Assembly: GCA_009773005.1 (NCBI GenBank)
Contig: WOUT01000013.1
Location: 1-64,000 of the forward strand
DNA: 64,000 nucleotides
Source: Chloroflexota bacterium
Lineage (GTDB): Bacteria > Chloroflexota > Anaerolineae > Anaerolineales > Anaerolineaceae
Reading direction: 5' to 3'
In this document: positions 1 through 8,571 of the stretch, in pieces
Layout: every line of letters begins with the position of its first letter
Position numbering within the stretch: position 1 is the stretch's first letter
Notes under the pieces: generated by a model
What the model saw: only the letters and a program-made list of their open reading frames with translations
What the model was told of the DNA's origin: nothing
Database searches by the model: none
Translations under genes and position numbers: made by a program

Positions 1-371
1 TCGTTACGATGACTGTGGGTCACCGACCGGATGAGATCTCTCCTGTTTCATCGCCTGCTTTCACAACATCCCGCACTCCCTACACCGGAGAGTTCTTCTC
101 GGCTGCATTTTCAAGTTCTTTACCGATTCCATGGCCTTGACCTCGATGTAATAGGTTCGGCTCTCTCTTCTTCCCTTTACAGGGCGTGCATATCGGTGCT
201 GCAAGTTTCACTTAATGTTACGGGCTGCTGTTTTGCTTTCCTTTCTCAGGAAGTTACAACGCTTCAACATGGCCAGTCACCCAACCACATTGGTTGCCTG
301 CTACCTGGCGGCTTGACCCTTACCAGGACTGGACTTGCACCAGTGAGTAGACGATAACTTTCAGGACACAC
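1..371 (-). mobile_element. Group II intron, 5' portion (partial, runs off left edge)
   Basis: Read on the minus strand, the segment starts with GTGTG (371 to 367), matching the group II intron 5' consensus GUGYG, and continues with a GGTGCAAGTCC block and a GGTCAAGCC..AGGTAGC block that I recognise as typical of bacterial group II intron domain I. It has no convincing protein on either strand; the 108-residue plus-strand frame (31-357) is antisense. The intron-encoded reverse transcriptase/maturase would lie to the left of the window. The exon junction falls inside the last codon of the IS3 orfA. Identification rests on remembered sequence style and the boundary motif, not on a folded structure. 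Confidence 0.65.
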
Positions 372-655
372 TACATCGTCAGCACTTTTTTTAGGATATC
401 TTTGTCCTGCCTTAGTAGTAAATTTTCCCGTTCCAACTGCCGAATACGGGCTTCTGTATCAGTCAGTCTCCCGTTTCCCGGAAAAGCCTCTTCCTTTTTG
501 GGCTGGCGATTCAGTTCAAGTCTCCATTTTCCCAGCAGTCCGTTGGTAATTCCCAATTCCCGCTCAATCTCTGATGCGGATCGTTCGCCATTCTCGTACA
601 TCCGAATGGCTTCTATCTTGAATTCCTTGCCGTACTTCTTGCGTTCTCTGGTCAT
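371..655 (-). CDS. IS3-family transposase OrfA (HTH protein)
   Basis: A 94-residue OrfA of the IS3 family. Residues 6-50 form the usual helix-turn-helix (YGKEFKIEAIRMYENGE, then ITNGLLGKWRLE), followed by a leucine-rich helix (about residues 68-90, IRQLERENLLLRQDKDILKK) used for dimerisation. A GGAGGA ribosome site lies about 7 bases before the ATG. Near the 3' end an A7-G run (plus-strand T7 at 386-392) is the classic slippery site for -1 frameshifting into orfB. The stop codon TAG shares its last base with the first base of the predicted group II intron, so orfB is separated from orfA and is not in the window. The element is probably disabled unless the intron splices. Confidence 0.85.
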   Translation of the reverse strand: MTRERKKYGKEFKIEAIRMYENGERSASEIERELGITNGLLGKWRLELNRQPKKEEAFPGNGRLTDTEARIRQLERENLLLRQDKDILKKVLTM

Positions 656-696
656 GGACTTCCTCCGTTTTGATTATATGACCTCCTTAACTTGCA

Positions 697-720
697 GTCC
701 ATTTTTTCTGGGGAAGTTCA
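697..720 (-). repeat. IS3-family terminal inverted repeat (left end of the element)
   Basis: On the minus strand the bases from 720 to 697 read TGAACTTCCCC then AGAAAAAATGGAC. This matches the IS3/IS150-type end pattern TGAACT...CCCAAAAA..TTGGAC. It lies about 40 bases upstream of orfA, where the IRL is expected. The opposite end lies outside the window, so the pair cannot be checked. Confidence 0.7.
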
Positions 721-799
721 TTTTAACCTATTAAGAAATATGATAAACTATTCAAGTTGAATGGTCCGAAACTTTCGTGATTCATTCAAGGAGCATATG

Positions 800-1351
800 A
801 TGGATAAAAGACAAACTTATGCAGTTGACATTGCGGGAGTGCATCGCGAATTAATCCTGTTTGAGATCAAACCCGGGTTACGAATCGCCATTTTGAACAT
901 TCTTGGAGATACAGAACTTGTACAAGCTTGTGCCAAGGCTCTAACTATGAAACTTAGCCAGACCAAGTGTGACGTTCTGGTTACCGCTGAAACCAAAAGT
1001 ATCCCTTTGGCTTATGCGTTGTCAGTTGAGATGAAAAAGCCATATGTCATTCTGCGAAAAAGCTACAAACCTTATATGGGAAACTCCTTGCATACTGAGA
1101 CCCTCTCCATCACTACAGGGGAACCGCAGTCGCTTTATCTGGACGAAAAAGATTTGGAATTTATCAAAGGAAAGAATGTAGTAATCGTTGATGACGTCAT
1201 CAGCACGGGATCCACATTGCAGGGGATGCGTCTGCTGACTCAAAAAGCTGGGGCAAATGTCACGGCTGAAGCCGCCATTTTCACTGAAGGGGAACGCGCC
1301 AAGTGGTCGGATGTCATCTCGTTAGGGCATTTACCCGTTTTTACTGACTAA
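800..1351 (+). CDS. Phosphoribosyltransferase, adenine/xanthine PRTase-like
   Basis: Type I phosphoribosyltransferase of about 183 residues, the usual size for adenine or xanthine PRTases, which join a purine base to PRPP. The diagnostic PRPP-binding loop VVIVDDVISTGST lies at about residues 127-139 and is preceded by a conserved KPYVILRKSYK segment resembling the Apt/Xpt fold. I chose the ATG at 800 because AAGGAG (788-793) is 6 bases upstream; an ATG at 797 and a longer frame from 761 are possible. The gene is monocistronic, between the IS remnant and a shared bidirectional terminator. The exact base specificity cannot be read from the sequence. Confidence 0.8.
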   Translation: MDKRQTYAVDIAGVHRELILFEIKPGLRIAILNILGDTELVQACAKALTMKLSQTKCDVLVTAETKSIPLAYALSVEMKKPYVILRKSYKPYMGNSLHTETLSITTGEPQSLYLDEKDLEFIKGKNVVIVDDVISTGSTLQGMRLLTQKAGANVTAEAAIFTEGERAKWSDVISLGHLPVFTD

Positions 1352-1356
1352 ATAAC

Positions 1357-1384
1357 TAAGAGCCGCTCAAATACGCGGCTCTTA
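1357..1384. terminator. Bidirectional intrinsic terminator
   Basis: Perfect 10-bp inverted repeat, TAAGAGCCGC / GCGGCTCTTA, with an 8-base loop. It sits between the end of the phosphoribosyltransferase (plus) and the end of the ABC exporter operon (minus), so it can serve both convergent transcripts. Confidence 0.75.
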
Positions 1385-1410
1385 TATTACAATTACTTTA
1401 ACTCCCTGAA

Positions 1411-2211
1411 CTACAAATTGTCCAACATCCCTGACTTCATGCTAGCTCGTTCGGTGAACCGGAAGGTCGCATAGCCGATGAGAATGTAAATCGCCCCGAT
1501 TAGTATTTCACCAAGCACAAGAGGAGCAATCTCAGACCAACCCGCACCAGCCAATGCCAGGCGCGCGGCTTGAATTCCGCGGGTCATTGGCAGAGAAGAG
1601 GAGAAGGCTCTTAGAACCGGGGGTAAAAGATCAACCGGAAAGTTCACCCCGATCACGACATAAAAAGCGATCTGCAATGTTGAGGTGATCATCCAGCCGT
1701 CGCGGCTCACCAGCGTGACCGTTCCCATGATGAAGCCCATACCCGTGGCGGTGACGGAGATTAGCAGAATGCAAAACCCGACCAGGAGAAAATTAGTCTG
1801 GCTCATATCCAGATGGAAGATCAAGATAGCCAACGGCAGGGCGACCAGGACGGTGATGAATCCGTCCAGAATATGAAAAAAAGCGCGGCCCATAAAGAGG
1901 GGCGCTCTGGGTGCCGGGCTGCCAAGTAGATAGGATAACGCCCCAAATTGTTTTTCGCCACCGATCGTCATGGACATGCCGCTTACTCCGTTAAGTGAAG
2001 GCAGTAAAAGAATATTTCCAATGACGATGTAAATAGGGTCGTTCAGGCCAACATACTTGCCCATAAAAATGAACATCAGCATCGAAAAAAATGGAAAGCC
2101 CATTTTGCTAGCGAAGTAATTAAAGGGGGTACTCCAGGCAAAAAGCGCCCGATATGAGAACCAGGCTTGAAAAAAGTATAACCTCACGATGCGAATGACC
2201 GACTTGATCAT
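1411..2211 (-). CDS. ABC-2 type transporter permease (second subunit)
   Basis: A 266-residue ABC-2 family permease with about six hydrophobic segments. The middle part (MGFIMGTVTLVSRDGWM, then VNFPVDLLPPVLRAFSSSLP) carries the ABC-2 signature region with the conserved proline-rich loop and the LPMTRGIQAAR motif. It overlaps the upstream permease by 4 bp and is the last gene of an ATPase-permease-permease operon on the minus strand. The family exports drugs, lipids or polysaccharides; the substrate cannot be told here. Confidence 0.85.
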   Translation of the reverse strand: MIKSVIRIVRLYFFQAWFSYRALFAWSTPFNYFASKMGFPFFSMLMFIFMGKYVGLNDPIYIVIGNILLLPSLNGVSGMSMTIGGEKQFGALSYLLGSPAPRAPLFMGRAFFHILDGFITVLVALPLAILIFHLDMSQTNFLLVGFCILLISVTATGMGFIMGTVTLVSRDGWMITSTLQIAFYVVIGVNFPVDLLPPVLRAFSSSLPMTRGIQAARLALAGAGWSEIAPLVLGEILIGAIYILIGYATFRFTERASMKSGMLDNL

Positions 2212-2999
2212 ATTGAACTCAGTTCGCCTGTCAACCGTATCATATTGTGAACTTTCCTATCCAGCCAAAGGGAGATCGACCAGAATACTAGTGAAATTGC
2301 GAGTGCCAGACCCCATTTTTGCCAAATTATTCCATTGATCTCGCTGCCTTGCAGTGATGCTTGCATGGCTTGCAGCGCCCAGCGGATCGGAAAGATCGCG
2401 GAGATGCCCTGCATCCAATTAGGCAGGATCTGAATCGGATACATGAACCCGCATAATACCGCTACAGGCAGTTCAAGAAAATCCACTAAAGAACCAGAGA
2501 GTCTTGACCATACCAAAAAATTTGCCAGAAAAACCCCCAAGCTCCACAAGCCGAATAACAATAGAATCAGGGAAATCAAAACTCCTGGCACATTGACTTG
2601 CTGCAAAGGATATTTGAAAATAAACACGGCTGCAAGAAAGGCTGCCAACAGACTCACAAGGCCTGCCATCACATTCGAAAAAGTGCGGATGGCTTCCACT
2701 TTTCGCAAGGAGGTCGGACTGCCGACGATTAATTCAAGGGTACCCTCGCGCCGGTCACTACGGATATCATAAGTGGAACTGAAAACCAACCCGCTCCACA
2801 TGCCCATGATGCCGCCGCCAATGACGGTGTAAACCAGATCCGGCGCCTGATTTCCTGCCGCGCGGGAAAGGATCATCCCGACGGCGCTGAATACTGCCGG
2901 CTGCAAAAAGAAGAGCGCGACGGTATACCAATTGAATGTCCGCATGCGCAGTTGGACGTTTACCTGTCTACTAACCAATCGCAACTGATCCAAAATCAT
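2208..2999 (-). CDS. ABC-2 type transporter permease (first subunit)
   Basis: A 263-residue ABC-2 permease with a cytoplasmic N-terminal amphipathic stretch, about six membrane segments and the signature loop LCGFMYPIQILPNWMQGIS followed by FPIRWALQAMQ. The segment RSDRREGTLELIVGSPTS is the cytoplasmic coupling region that contacts the ATPase. It overlaps both neighbours by 4 bp, and together with the other permease it probably forms a heterodimeric channel. Confidence 0.85.
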   Translation of the reverse strand: MILDQLRLVSRQVNVQLRMRTFNWYTVALFFLQPAVFSAVGMILSRAAGNQAPDLVYTVIGGGIMGMWSGLVFSSTYDIRSDRREGTLELIVGSPTSLRKVEAIRTFSNVMAGLVSLLAAFLAAVFIFKYPLQQVNVPGVLISLILLLFGLWSLGVFLANFLVWSRLSGSLVDFLELPVAVLCGFMYPIQILPNWMQGISAIFPIRWALQAMQASLQGSEINGIIWQKWGLALAISLVFWSISLWLDRKVHNMIRLTGELSSI

Positions 3000-3979
3000 T
3001 TCTTTTCTCCCTGGATGATAGCGACATAAACGTCTTCCATGGTTTGATTGCGAACTTCCAGACCTTGAATGGATTTTGCCTGTAAAAAAGGACCTAGCAA
3101 GCGTAAAATGTTTTCTGGTTCGGATGTGTGAATGGAAATGCGATTAATTAACTTTTCTGCGGAATATTCCACTTTCGAGAGATGGTCGAGCTTGACAAGT
3201 TGTATCTTCAATGACTCCAGATTTTGTTGATCGACATCCACTTCGATGACAGTCTCCCGGCCGATTCGTACTTTTAAAGAAGAAGGCGTATCCATTGCCA
3301 CGATATTGCCTTTGTTGACGATAGCAATGCGGTCGCAGAGCTCTTCTGCTTCAGCCATATAGTGGGTGGTCAGCAGGATGGTTTTACCGCGGGCGATCAG
3401 GGTTTTGATCGCGGCACGCAGTTCGCGTGCGCCAACCGGGTCAATCCCGACTGTCGGTTCATCCAGGAAGATCAATTCAGGATTGTGCAAGAGCGCTCGG
3501 GCAAGATGAAGGCGCTGCTGCATGCCGCTCGAAAAGGTCTCTACTCGGTCTTCCTCCCGTCCAGTTAACCCAACCATTTCCAGCAATTCCACAATTCGCT
3601 TGCGGGTGATCTCTGGCGCGAGTCCGTAAAGCTCCGCAAAATACCTGAGATTGTCTCTGGCGCTTAGACGACCGTAGAGACCTCGGGCTCCTCCGAAAGT
3701 AAAACCGATGCGTTTTCTAATTTCAAGGGTGTTTTTCAGAATGTCGAGCCCCAGTATTGAGATTGACCCCGAGGTTGGGAGGAGCAATGTGGATAGCATT
3801 TTTACCGTTGTGGTTTTTCCCGCTCCGTTGGGACCCAGGATGCCAAAAAGTTCACCTTGATTCACATTAAACGATATGTCCTCGACAGCCAGCGTGCTTT
3901 TGGTTTTCCTGCGCCAAAAACCCCGTTTGGTGACAAAGGTCTTGCTCAAAGATCTGGTTTCAATCGCAAAAGATCCCAT
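2996..3979 (-). CDS. ABC transporter ATP-binding protein (exporter, DrrA/NatA-like)
   Basis: A 327-residue ABC ATPase, first gene of the exporter operon. Walker A is GPNGAGKTT (about residues 50-58), the signature is FSSGMQQRL and Walker B is LIFLDEPT, followed by TTHYMAEAEELCDRI as in the DrrA group. The extra C-terminal region of about 90 residues is typical of ABC-2 exporter ATPases. GGGAG lies just before the ATG. It should power export by the two permeases downstream. Confidence 0.9.
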   Translation of the reverse strand: MGSFAIETRSLSKTFVTKRGFWRRKTKSTLAVEDISFNVNQGELFGILGPNGAGKTTTVKMLSTLLLPTSGSISILGLDILKNTLEIRKRIGFTFGGARGLYGRLSARDNLRYFAELYGLAPEITRKRIVELLEMVGLTGREEDRVETFSSGMQQRLHLARALLHNPELIFLDEPTVGIDPVGARELRAAIKTLIARGKTILLTTHYMAEAEELCDRIAIVNKGNIVAMDTPSSLKVRIGRETVIEVDVDQQNLESLKIQLVKLDHLSKVEYSAEKLINRISIHTSEPENILRLLGPFLQAKSIQGLEVRNQTMEDVYVAIIQGEKK

Positions 3980-4031
3980 TTTTCTCCCTGATAAGACTTA
4001 AAATAAGAAATTCCCCAAATCTTCTATGAAT

Positions 4032-5162
4032 TTAATAAACGTGCGCGCCGCGGCTGGCATGGGTGATGAACACAGATGCTTTTCGCGATGTTTTTTGCTG
4101 ATATTTTTCATAAAGCATACCAACAAATTCGTCCGCTCTGGATTGCTCAACGAGGTTCACAGTGCATCCGCCAAAACCAGCGCCTGTCAGCCGGGCTCCG
4201 ATGCAACCCTTCAAACTCTCGGCAATGTCAACCAAAATATCCAACTCAGGACAGGATACCTCGTAAAGGTCCCGCAAAGAGACATGAGTCTCGTACATTA
4301 ATCGCCCAAATTGCTCAGACTCGCCCATTTCGAGGAAGCGAATCGCCTGGTTCACCCTTTCGATTTCTTCCACAACGTGCCTGGCATGTTTAAAAACACA
4401 CCCTGGCATTTTTTGGCGTATGGCAAGAAATTCTGGAATTGAGATGTCGCGTAATGATCGCACAGATGGGTAAGATTTCTTCAAAATGGCCACAGCGGAT
4501 TCACAATCCTGGCGGCGGTCGTTATAATCCGAATTTACGAGAGAGCGTCTGATCGATGAATCTGCAATGACAATGGCTGTGTTTTTTGGCAGGGGTAAAG
4601 GTTGATATTGCAAACTTCGAGTGTCTAATAGTACAGCATGACCATCAACACCGTTCGCGCAGGCGAATTGATCCATCAACCCGCAGTTTACACCGACATA
4701 TTCGGTCTCTGCTTTCTGGCAAAGCTGGGCAAGAGTCAATCGATCCATCGTCCAGCCCGCGATTGTTTGCCATAATACTGCGAAACCCACTTCAACCGCA
4801 GCAGAACTGCTTAACCCTGCACCGATAGGGATATTCGAAGAATACTCGCAATCAACTCCGAATACCTGATATCCACTCCGCATCAAACTCCAGGCTACTC
4901 CGGCAGGATAGAGAGCCCACGTTGGAAGTGGGGTTCCGGTAGTGTCTGTTTTGTTTTCAATGGATTTTTGATCGATTTGGACGTACTGATTCAGATCTAG
5001 AGCTTTGATTTGAATCACGCGATCGATTCTTGGCTGAGCATCTACTGTGACATACCGGTCAATGGCAACTGGCAATACCAATCCGTCATTATAATCAACG
5101 TGTTCACCAAGCAGATTCACCCTGCCTGGCGAGAGTATGCGTATTGATCGGTTTTTCTCCAT
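4032..5162 (-). CDS. galK: Galactokinase
   Basis: GHMP-family kinase of about 376 residues, close to the usual galactokinase length; it phosphorylates galactose at C1 in the Leloir pathway. The N-terminal galactokinase signature GRVNLLGEHVDYNDG is intact, followed by the ATP-binding motif PIGAGLSSSAAVEVGF, the catalytic-region LMDQFACANG and the C-terminal glycine motif TGAGFGGCTVNL. I used the ATG at 5162; an in-frame GTG two codons earlier (5168) is equally possible because no strong ribosome site distinguishes them. No other gal genes are adjacent, and it is followed by intergenic sequence before the ABC operon. Confidence 0.9.
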   Translation of the reverse strand: MEKNRSIRILSPGRVNLLGEHVDYNDGLVLPVAIDRYVTVDAQPRIDRVIQIKALDLNQYVQIDQKSIENKTDTTGTPLPTWALYPAGVAWSLMRSGYQVFGVDCEYSSNIPIGAGLSSSAAVEVGFAVLWQTIAGWTMDRLTLAQLCQKAETEYVGVNCGLMDQFACANGVDGHAVLLDTRSLQYQPLPLPKNTAIVIADSSIRRSLVNSDYNDRRQDCESAVAILKKSYPSVRSLRDISIPEFLAIRQKMPGCVFKHARHVVEEIERVNQAIRFLEMGESEQFGRLMYETHVSLRDLYEVSCPELDILVDIAESLKGCIGARLTGAGFGGCTVNLVEQSRADEFVGMLYEKYQQKTSRKASVFITHASRGAHVY

Positions 5163-5183
5163 CGCCACCCGTAAAATTCAGGA

Positions 5184-5423
5184 TTACTTAACCAAATTAA
5201 ATTTTTGATCGTGATTCAGCCGTTTAATGGCTCTCTCTCTTTTCATGGCAGACGAACGGTCAGGTAATTCTTCAACATAGACTAGGTGAACTGGTCTATG
5301 CAAGCGAGTATATACCGCGCCGGCGCCTTGATTATGTTGTTTTTCTCTTCGCACCGGGTCAATCGTCCAACCTGTATAATAACTGCCATCCTGGCATTCC
5401 ACCATGTAGCAAAAGAAAGCCAT
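5184..5423 (-). CDS. GIY-YIG nuclease superfamily protein (UPF0213/YhbQ-like)
   Basis: A 79-residue single-domain GIY-YIG protein. It begins CYMVECQDGSYYTGWT, which supplies the two tyrosine-containing strands, followed by the conserved Arg (DPVRREKQHN) and the terminal EERAIKR-type helix (KRERAIKRLNH). Small stand-alone members of the UPF0213 group are widespread and mostly uncharacterised, though nuclease activity is expected from the fold. It lies between galK and the TyrA-like gene, 1 base from the latter. Confidence 0.85.
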   Translation of the reverse strand: MAFFCYMVECQDGSYYTGWTIDPVRREKQHNQGAGAVYTRLHRPVHLVYVEELPDRSSAMKRERAIKRLNHDQKFNLVK

Positions 5424-5424
5424 C

Positions 5425-6408
5425 TTATTTCTTGTTCTTTGCCTTCGTACCTACGCCAAAGAGCCTTCCGAAGATGCCTTTTGTGTAAGGTGGTTTTTCT
5501 CCAGGGGAACGTTCCCACTCAGAGGATTTTCGTTGTTCCGCCCATTCGGTTCTGCCGTCCGCGACACTTTTAAGGAGCCTTTCAAGTCTTTCCTGGTCTT
5601 TGGCTTCGATATAAGCCCGGAGTTCACCCAGAGAGGCGATCATGGTATCCAGCGCCTGAAGTGTATTGTCACGGTTCAAGATCGCTGATAAACCCAGATG
5701 GTCTTTCTCATCCAGCAATTCCACTGCTTCTGTCGACTTCTGGAATGATTTTGAAGTGAAGCGGCGAATGTCCTTCCAACCGGATTGCTTGAGGGTCGAT
5801 ATGAGAAGAGCGGACGAGACTAATTTAGGCAGCAATTCGACTTTTGCGCTGATGCCATCCGCTTCGAGCGGGTCTACAAAATAAGCTTTCGAGCCAACCA
5901 ACAGCGCCAGGTCCGCCGCTAGTTTTACCGCATCTGGGTGAGTGGAACTCTCTGTGGCAATTACCATTTCACCGTTAATAAAAAGATCAGCGTGCGGAGT
6001 AAGGTATTCTTCAGGTTTTTCGTCAAGATATATCGCATTGATTACAGGCATCATGGAGATGAAGTGCCTCTCGGCAGGCAGCAGTTTCACTGCCCAATCT
6101 ACGATCCCTGCTCGAACTGGAGAGGTATCAATCACGACCACGCCTGACTTGAGGTCTTCTGAAATGTACTTAAGCGTATCTTCGATCTGATCAACCGGCA
6201 ATGCCAGAATGACCACATCCGCTTTATGGATGGATTCCGGGAGGTTGTAAAAAAGTTTATCAAACACCCCTTCTTTTTCCAGTTTCCTCGTGCGGGCCGG
6301 TACAGGGTCGTACCCGCATCGGAATACGTTGTCTTTGTGCTCGGCCAGCGCAAGCCCAAAAGATGCGCCAATTTGCCCTAATCCGATAACGGTGATCTGA
6401 ACTGCCAT
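5425..6408 (-). CDS. Prephenate/arogenate dehydrogenase-like protein (TyrA family), active-site His missing
   Basis: A 327-residue protein with an N-terminal Rossmann fold (VIGLGQIGASFGLAL) and an all-helical C-terminal half, the plan of TyrA-type dehydrogenases that make tyrosine precursors. The second half of the NAD domain reads VILALPVDQIEDTL and VVIDTSPVR as in the family. The conserved catalytic HP pair is, however, replaced by MP in ISMMPVINAIY, so it may not act on prephenate. The C-terminal tail of about 40 residues is basic and looks disordered. It is in a tight operon with the site-2 protease (3-bp gap) and the GIY-YIG gene. A GGAG lies before the ATG. Confidence 0.7.
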   Translation of the reverse strand: MAVQITVIGLGQIGASFGLALAEHKDNVFRCGYDPVPARTRKLEKEGVFDKLFYNLPESIHKADVVILALPVDQIEDTLKYISEDLKSGVVVIDTSPVRAGIVDWAVKLLPAERHFISMMPVINAIYLDEKPEEYLTPHADLFINGEMVIATESSTHPDAVKLAADLALLVGSKAYFVDPLEADGISAKVELLPKLVSSALLISTLKQSGWKDIRRFTSKSFQKSTEAVELLDEKDHLGLSAILNRDNTLQALDTMIASLGELRAYIEAKDQERLERLLKSVADGRTEWAEQRKSSEWERSPGEKPPYTKGIFGRLFGVGTKAKNKK

Positions 6409-6410
6409 TA

Positions 6411-7052
6411 TTAGACTCCTAGCAAGACTTGTTTGAACAGGTTGATAGCAGGGTTCATGATTGAACCGATTATATCTACTCCAAAACGGGGTGCAACAAA
6501 GATGATGAGCATCAAAAGGATAGGTCCGTAAGGTCGAAGCTGGGCATAGCGTTCAGCCCATTCCGTCGGGAGAAGGAATTCCAAGATCTTTTCGCCATCC
6601 AAAGGCGAGATCGGAATAAGGTTGAAGATCATCAGGATCAGATTGATCAAGAAAAAGGTAAACAGAAACTCAGCCGGTGAAGGAAGGAAGGTGTTTGAAG
6701 CCTCCCACGGAACGAGGTGTAAACGAAGGGGGATGGCAGCTACAATTGCCATCAGCAAGTTGGATCCGGGCCCTGCCAAAGAAACCCACATCATGGCTGA
6801 ACGGGAATGCCGTTTCAATGCAACGGGATTGACCGGAACCGGTTTTGCCCAACCAAAACCTGCCACGATCAACAATAAGCTGCCGATAACATCTAGGTGT
6901 TTTAAGGGGTTGAGGGTCAAACGACCCATCAAACGCGGTGTATCGTCACCAAAACGATCAGCCACGAAGGCGTGAGAAAATTCGTGAATGGTGAGGGCGA
7001 TCACAAGTGTCAAAATACGCGAAATAAGAAGTGCAGGAGCCAAATCAAACAT
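6411..7052 (-). CDS. Site-2 protease (M50 family) zinc metalloprotease
   Basis: A 213-residue, five- to six-segment membrane protein of the compact S2P group (YwhC/Rip-like). The zinc-binding HEFSH motif is in the first helix (about residues 23-27) and the third ligand motif NLIPISPLDG is in the penultimate helix. Such proteases cut transmembrane helices of regulators or signal peptides. No PDZ domain is visible, which fits the small group. It is the first gene of a minus-strand operon with the TyrA-like gene. Confidence 0.88.
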   Translation of the reverse strand: MFDLAPALLISRILTLVIALTIHEFSHAFVADRFGDDTPRLMGRLTLNPLKHLDVIGSLLLIVAGFGWAKPVPVNPVALKRHSRSAMMWVSLAGPGSNLLMAIVAAIPLRLHLVPWEASNTFLPSPAEFLFTFFLINLILMIFNLIPISPLDGEKILEFLLPTEWAERYAQLRPYGPILLMLIIFVAPRFGVDIIGSIMNPAINLFKQVLLGV

Positions 7053-7130
7053 TGATAAACCCTCTTAAGTACCAAAGTAACCTTCATTGGAGATCACTTT
7101 TCCGATTATATCATGGGATATAATGGCCTT

Positions 7131-7361
7131 ATGCTTCTCGACCTGAACCTTGGCGATGTAGTCCGCATGCGCAAAGTGCACCCCTGCGGCGGTTTTGAGT
7201 GGAAAGTCGTGCGACTCGGGGCGGATATTGGATTGGTGTGCCTGACCTGCCAGCACCGTATTATGCTTTCTCGACGCGACCTGGAGCACAAGATGAAGGC
7301 ACTTGTGCCTAACAAACAAATGGAAAAACATCAGGATCAACTCAATAATGAGGGTGCATAA
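7131..7361 (+). CDS. DUF951 family small protein
   Basis: About 76 residues beginning [20 protein letters not shown], the hallmark of the DUF951 family, with a cysteine-containing strand [14 protein letters not shown] and an RRDLE helix. The function is unknown; in many bacteria the family lies near ribosome or chromosome-partition genes. I chose the ATG at 7131 because a TATAAT box (7119-7124) ends only 6 bases upstream, suggesting a leaderless mRNA; a longer frame from 7113 would place the promoter inside the gene. Confidence 0.8.
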   Translation: MLLDLNLGDVVRMRKVHPCGGFEWKVVRLGADIGLVCLTCQHRIMLSRRDLEHKMKALVPNKQMEKHQDQLNNEGA

Positions 7362-7406
7362 TCTTTACTTGTTGCGATAGCATGTGTGCCTTATAATTTC
7401 AGCATT

Positions 7407-7901
7407 ATGCCGATCTTAACTGCCAAAACTTTGGACTTCATCAGCCGCAGCCCGGACCAGACCAGGCGTCTGGGAATGCGCCTCGGAAGCCTGTTGCAGC
7501 CCGGCGATATCGTGGCGCTTTCGGGTGATCTTGGGGCAGGAAAGACCACTCTGGTGCAGGGGATCGCTCAAGGGTGGGGCTCAACGGACGCGGTTTCTAG
7601 CCCAACCTTTGTTCTAGTTAATGTTTATCGCAGGCCAGATAGCGGTTTGCTTCACCACATGGATGCCTACCGGATACAATCAGCGTTGGAAGCTGAGGAT
7701 CTTGATCTGGACGCGATGTACACCAGCGGGGCTTTGATCGTGGAATGGGCTGAACGCATTTCGGCTGCACTGCCCAAAGAGATACTGTGGGTAAACATGA
7801 ACTGGATCGCTGACGAGCAGCGCAACCTGGTTTTTCATCCGATCGGCAAACGAAATGAAGCTCTCGTCGCTGAGTTCAAGCGGCAGGCTTTTGGAGGTTG
7901 A
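7407..7901 (+). CDS. tsaE: tRNA t6A biosynthesis ATPase TsaE
   Basis: P-loop ATPase of about 164 residues required with TsaB and TsaD for the t6A37 modification of ANN-decoding tRNAs. Walker A GDLGAGKTTL lies at about residue 40, then SSPTFVLVNVY and HHMDAYRI, the standard TsaE blocks, and VEWAERI near the end. The TATAAT at 7392-7397 stands 9 bases before the ATG at 7407, again near-leaderless. It is followed one base after its stop by tsaB; tsaD is not in the window. Confidence 0.93.
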   Translation: MPILTAKTLDFISRSPDQTRRLGMRLGSLLQPGDIVALSGDLGAGKTTLVQGIAQGWGSTDAVSSPTFVLVNVYRRPDSGLLHHMDAYRIQSALEAEDLDLDAMYTSGALIVEWAERISAALPKEILWVNMNWIADEQRNLVFHPIGKRNEALVAEFKRQAFGG

Positions 7902-7902
7902 T

Positions 7903-8571
7903 GTGCTTCTGGCTATAGATACATCGACACAGACGATAGGCGTTGCCATATATAACGACCCAGTGGTGGTGGGTGAATCCCAATGGAAATCCGGCAACCA
8001 TCACACGGTTGAGCTGACCTCAGCGGTCGAACAGTTGATGAAACGCTGCGCGGTAAAACCTGACGACCTGACTTTACTGGTTGTGGCGCTTGGTCCGGGA
8101 ACCTTTACCGGGCTGCGCGTCGGGCTGGCTTTTGCAAAAGGACTTGCTCTCTCTTTACGTCTTCCGATCATTGGGATCCCGACCTTTGATTACCTTGCAG
8201 CCTCACAACCTCTCTCTGAGCATCCCATGGTAGTGCTTCTACCTGCTGGTCGCACTCGACTGGCAGTCGGATGGTATGCCGTAACTGAATCCTGTTGGCA
8301 GCCGACAGCGCTGCCAGTGGTGATGACCCCGCATGAACTGTCAGACCATATCCAGGGTCCAACGATCCTGTGCGGTGAATTATCCGCGGAAGAACGTCAA
8401 ACCCTGGGCAGAAAGTGGAAAAACGCTATGCTGGTATCCCCGGCACAATCGGTTCGTCATCCGTCAATGCTGGCTGAAATCGGTTGGCAGCGTTGGCAAG
8501 CAGGGCAGCGCGATGACCCTGTGCTGCTTTCTCCGATCTACTTGCATATCGCTGAAGCCATCCCTGGGTGA
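7903..8571 (+). CDS. tsaB: tRNA t6A biosynthesis protein TsaB
   Basis: About 222 residues, ASKHA fold, non-catalytic scaffold that dimerises with TsaD. The N-terminal LLAIDTST and the signature GPGTFTGLRVGLAFAKGLAL are characteristic. I place the start at GTG 7903, directly after the tsaE stop, with GGAGG (7893-7897) 5 bases upstream; the frame is open further upstream to 7855 but that would overlap tsaE by 47 bp. The C-terminus is relatively diverged, as is common in this family. Confidence 0.92.
   Translation: MLLAIDTSTQTIGVAIYNDPVVVGESQWKSGNHHTVELTSAVEQLMKRCAVKPDDLTLLVVALGPGTFTGLRVGLAFAKGLALSLRLPIIGIPTFDYLAASQPLSEHPMVVLLPAGRTRLAVGWYAVTESCWQPTALPVVMTPHELSDHIQGPTILCGELSAEERQTLGRKWKNAMLVSPAQSVRHPSMLAEIGWQRWQAGQRDDPVLLSPIYLHIAEAIPG

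Noticed and set aside
31-357. Plus-strand 108-residue open frame
   Set aside because: It is antisense to the group II intron-like region; the composition is low in normal protein features and there is no ribosome site.
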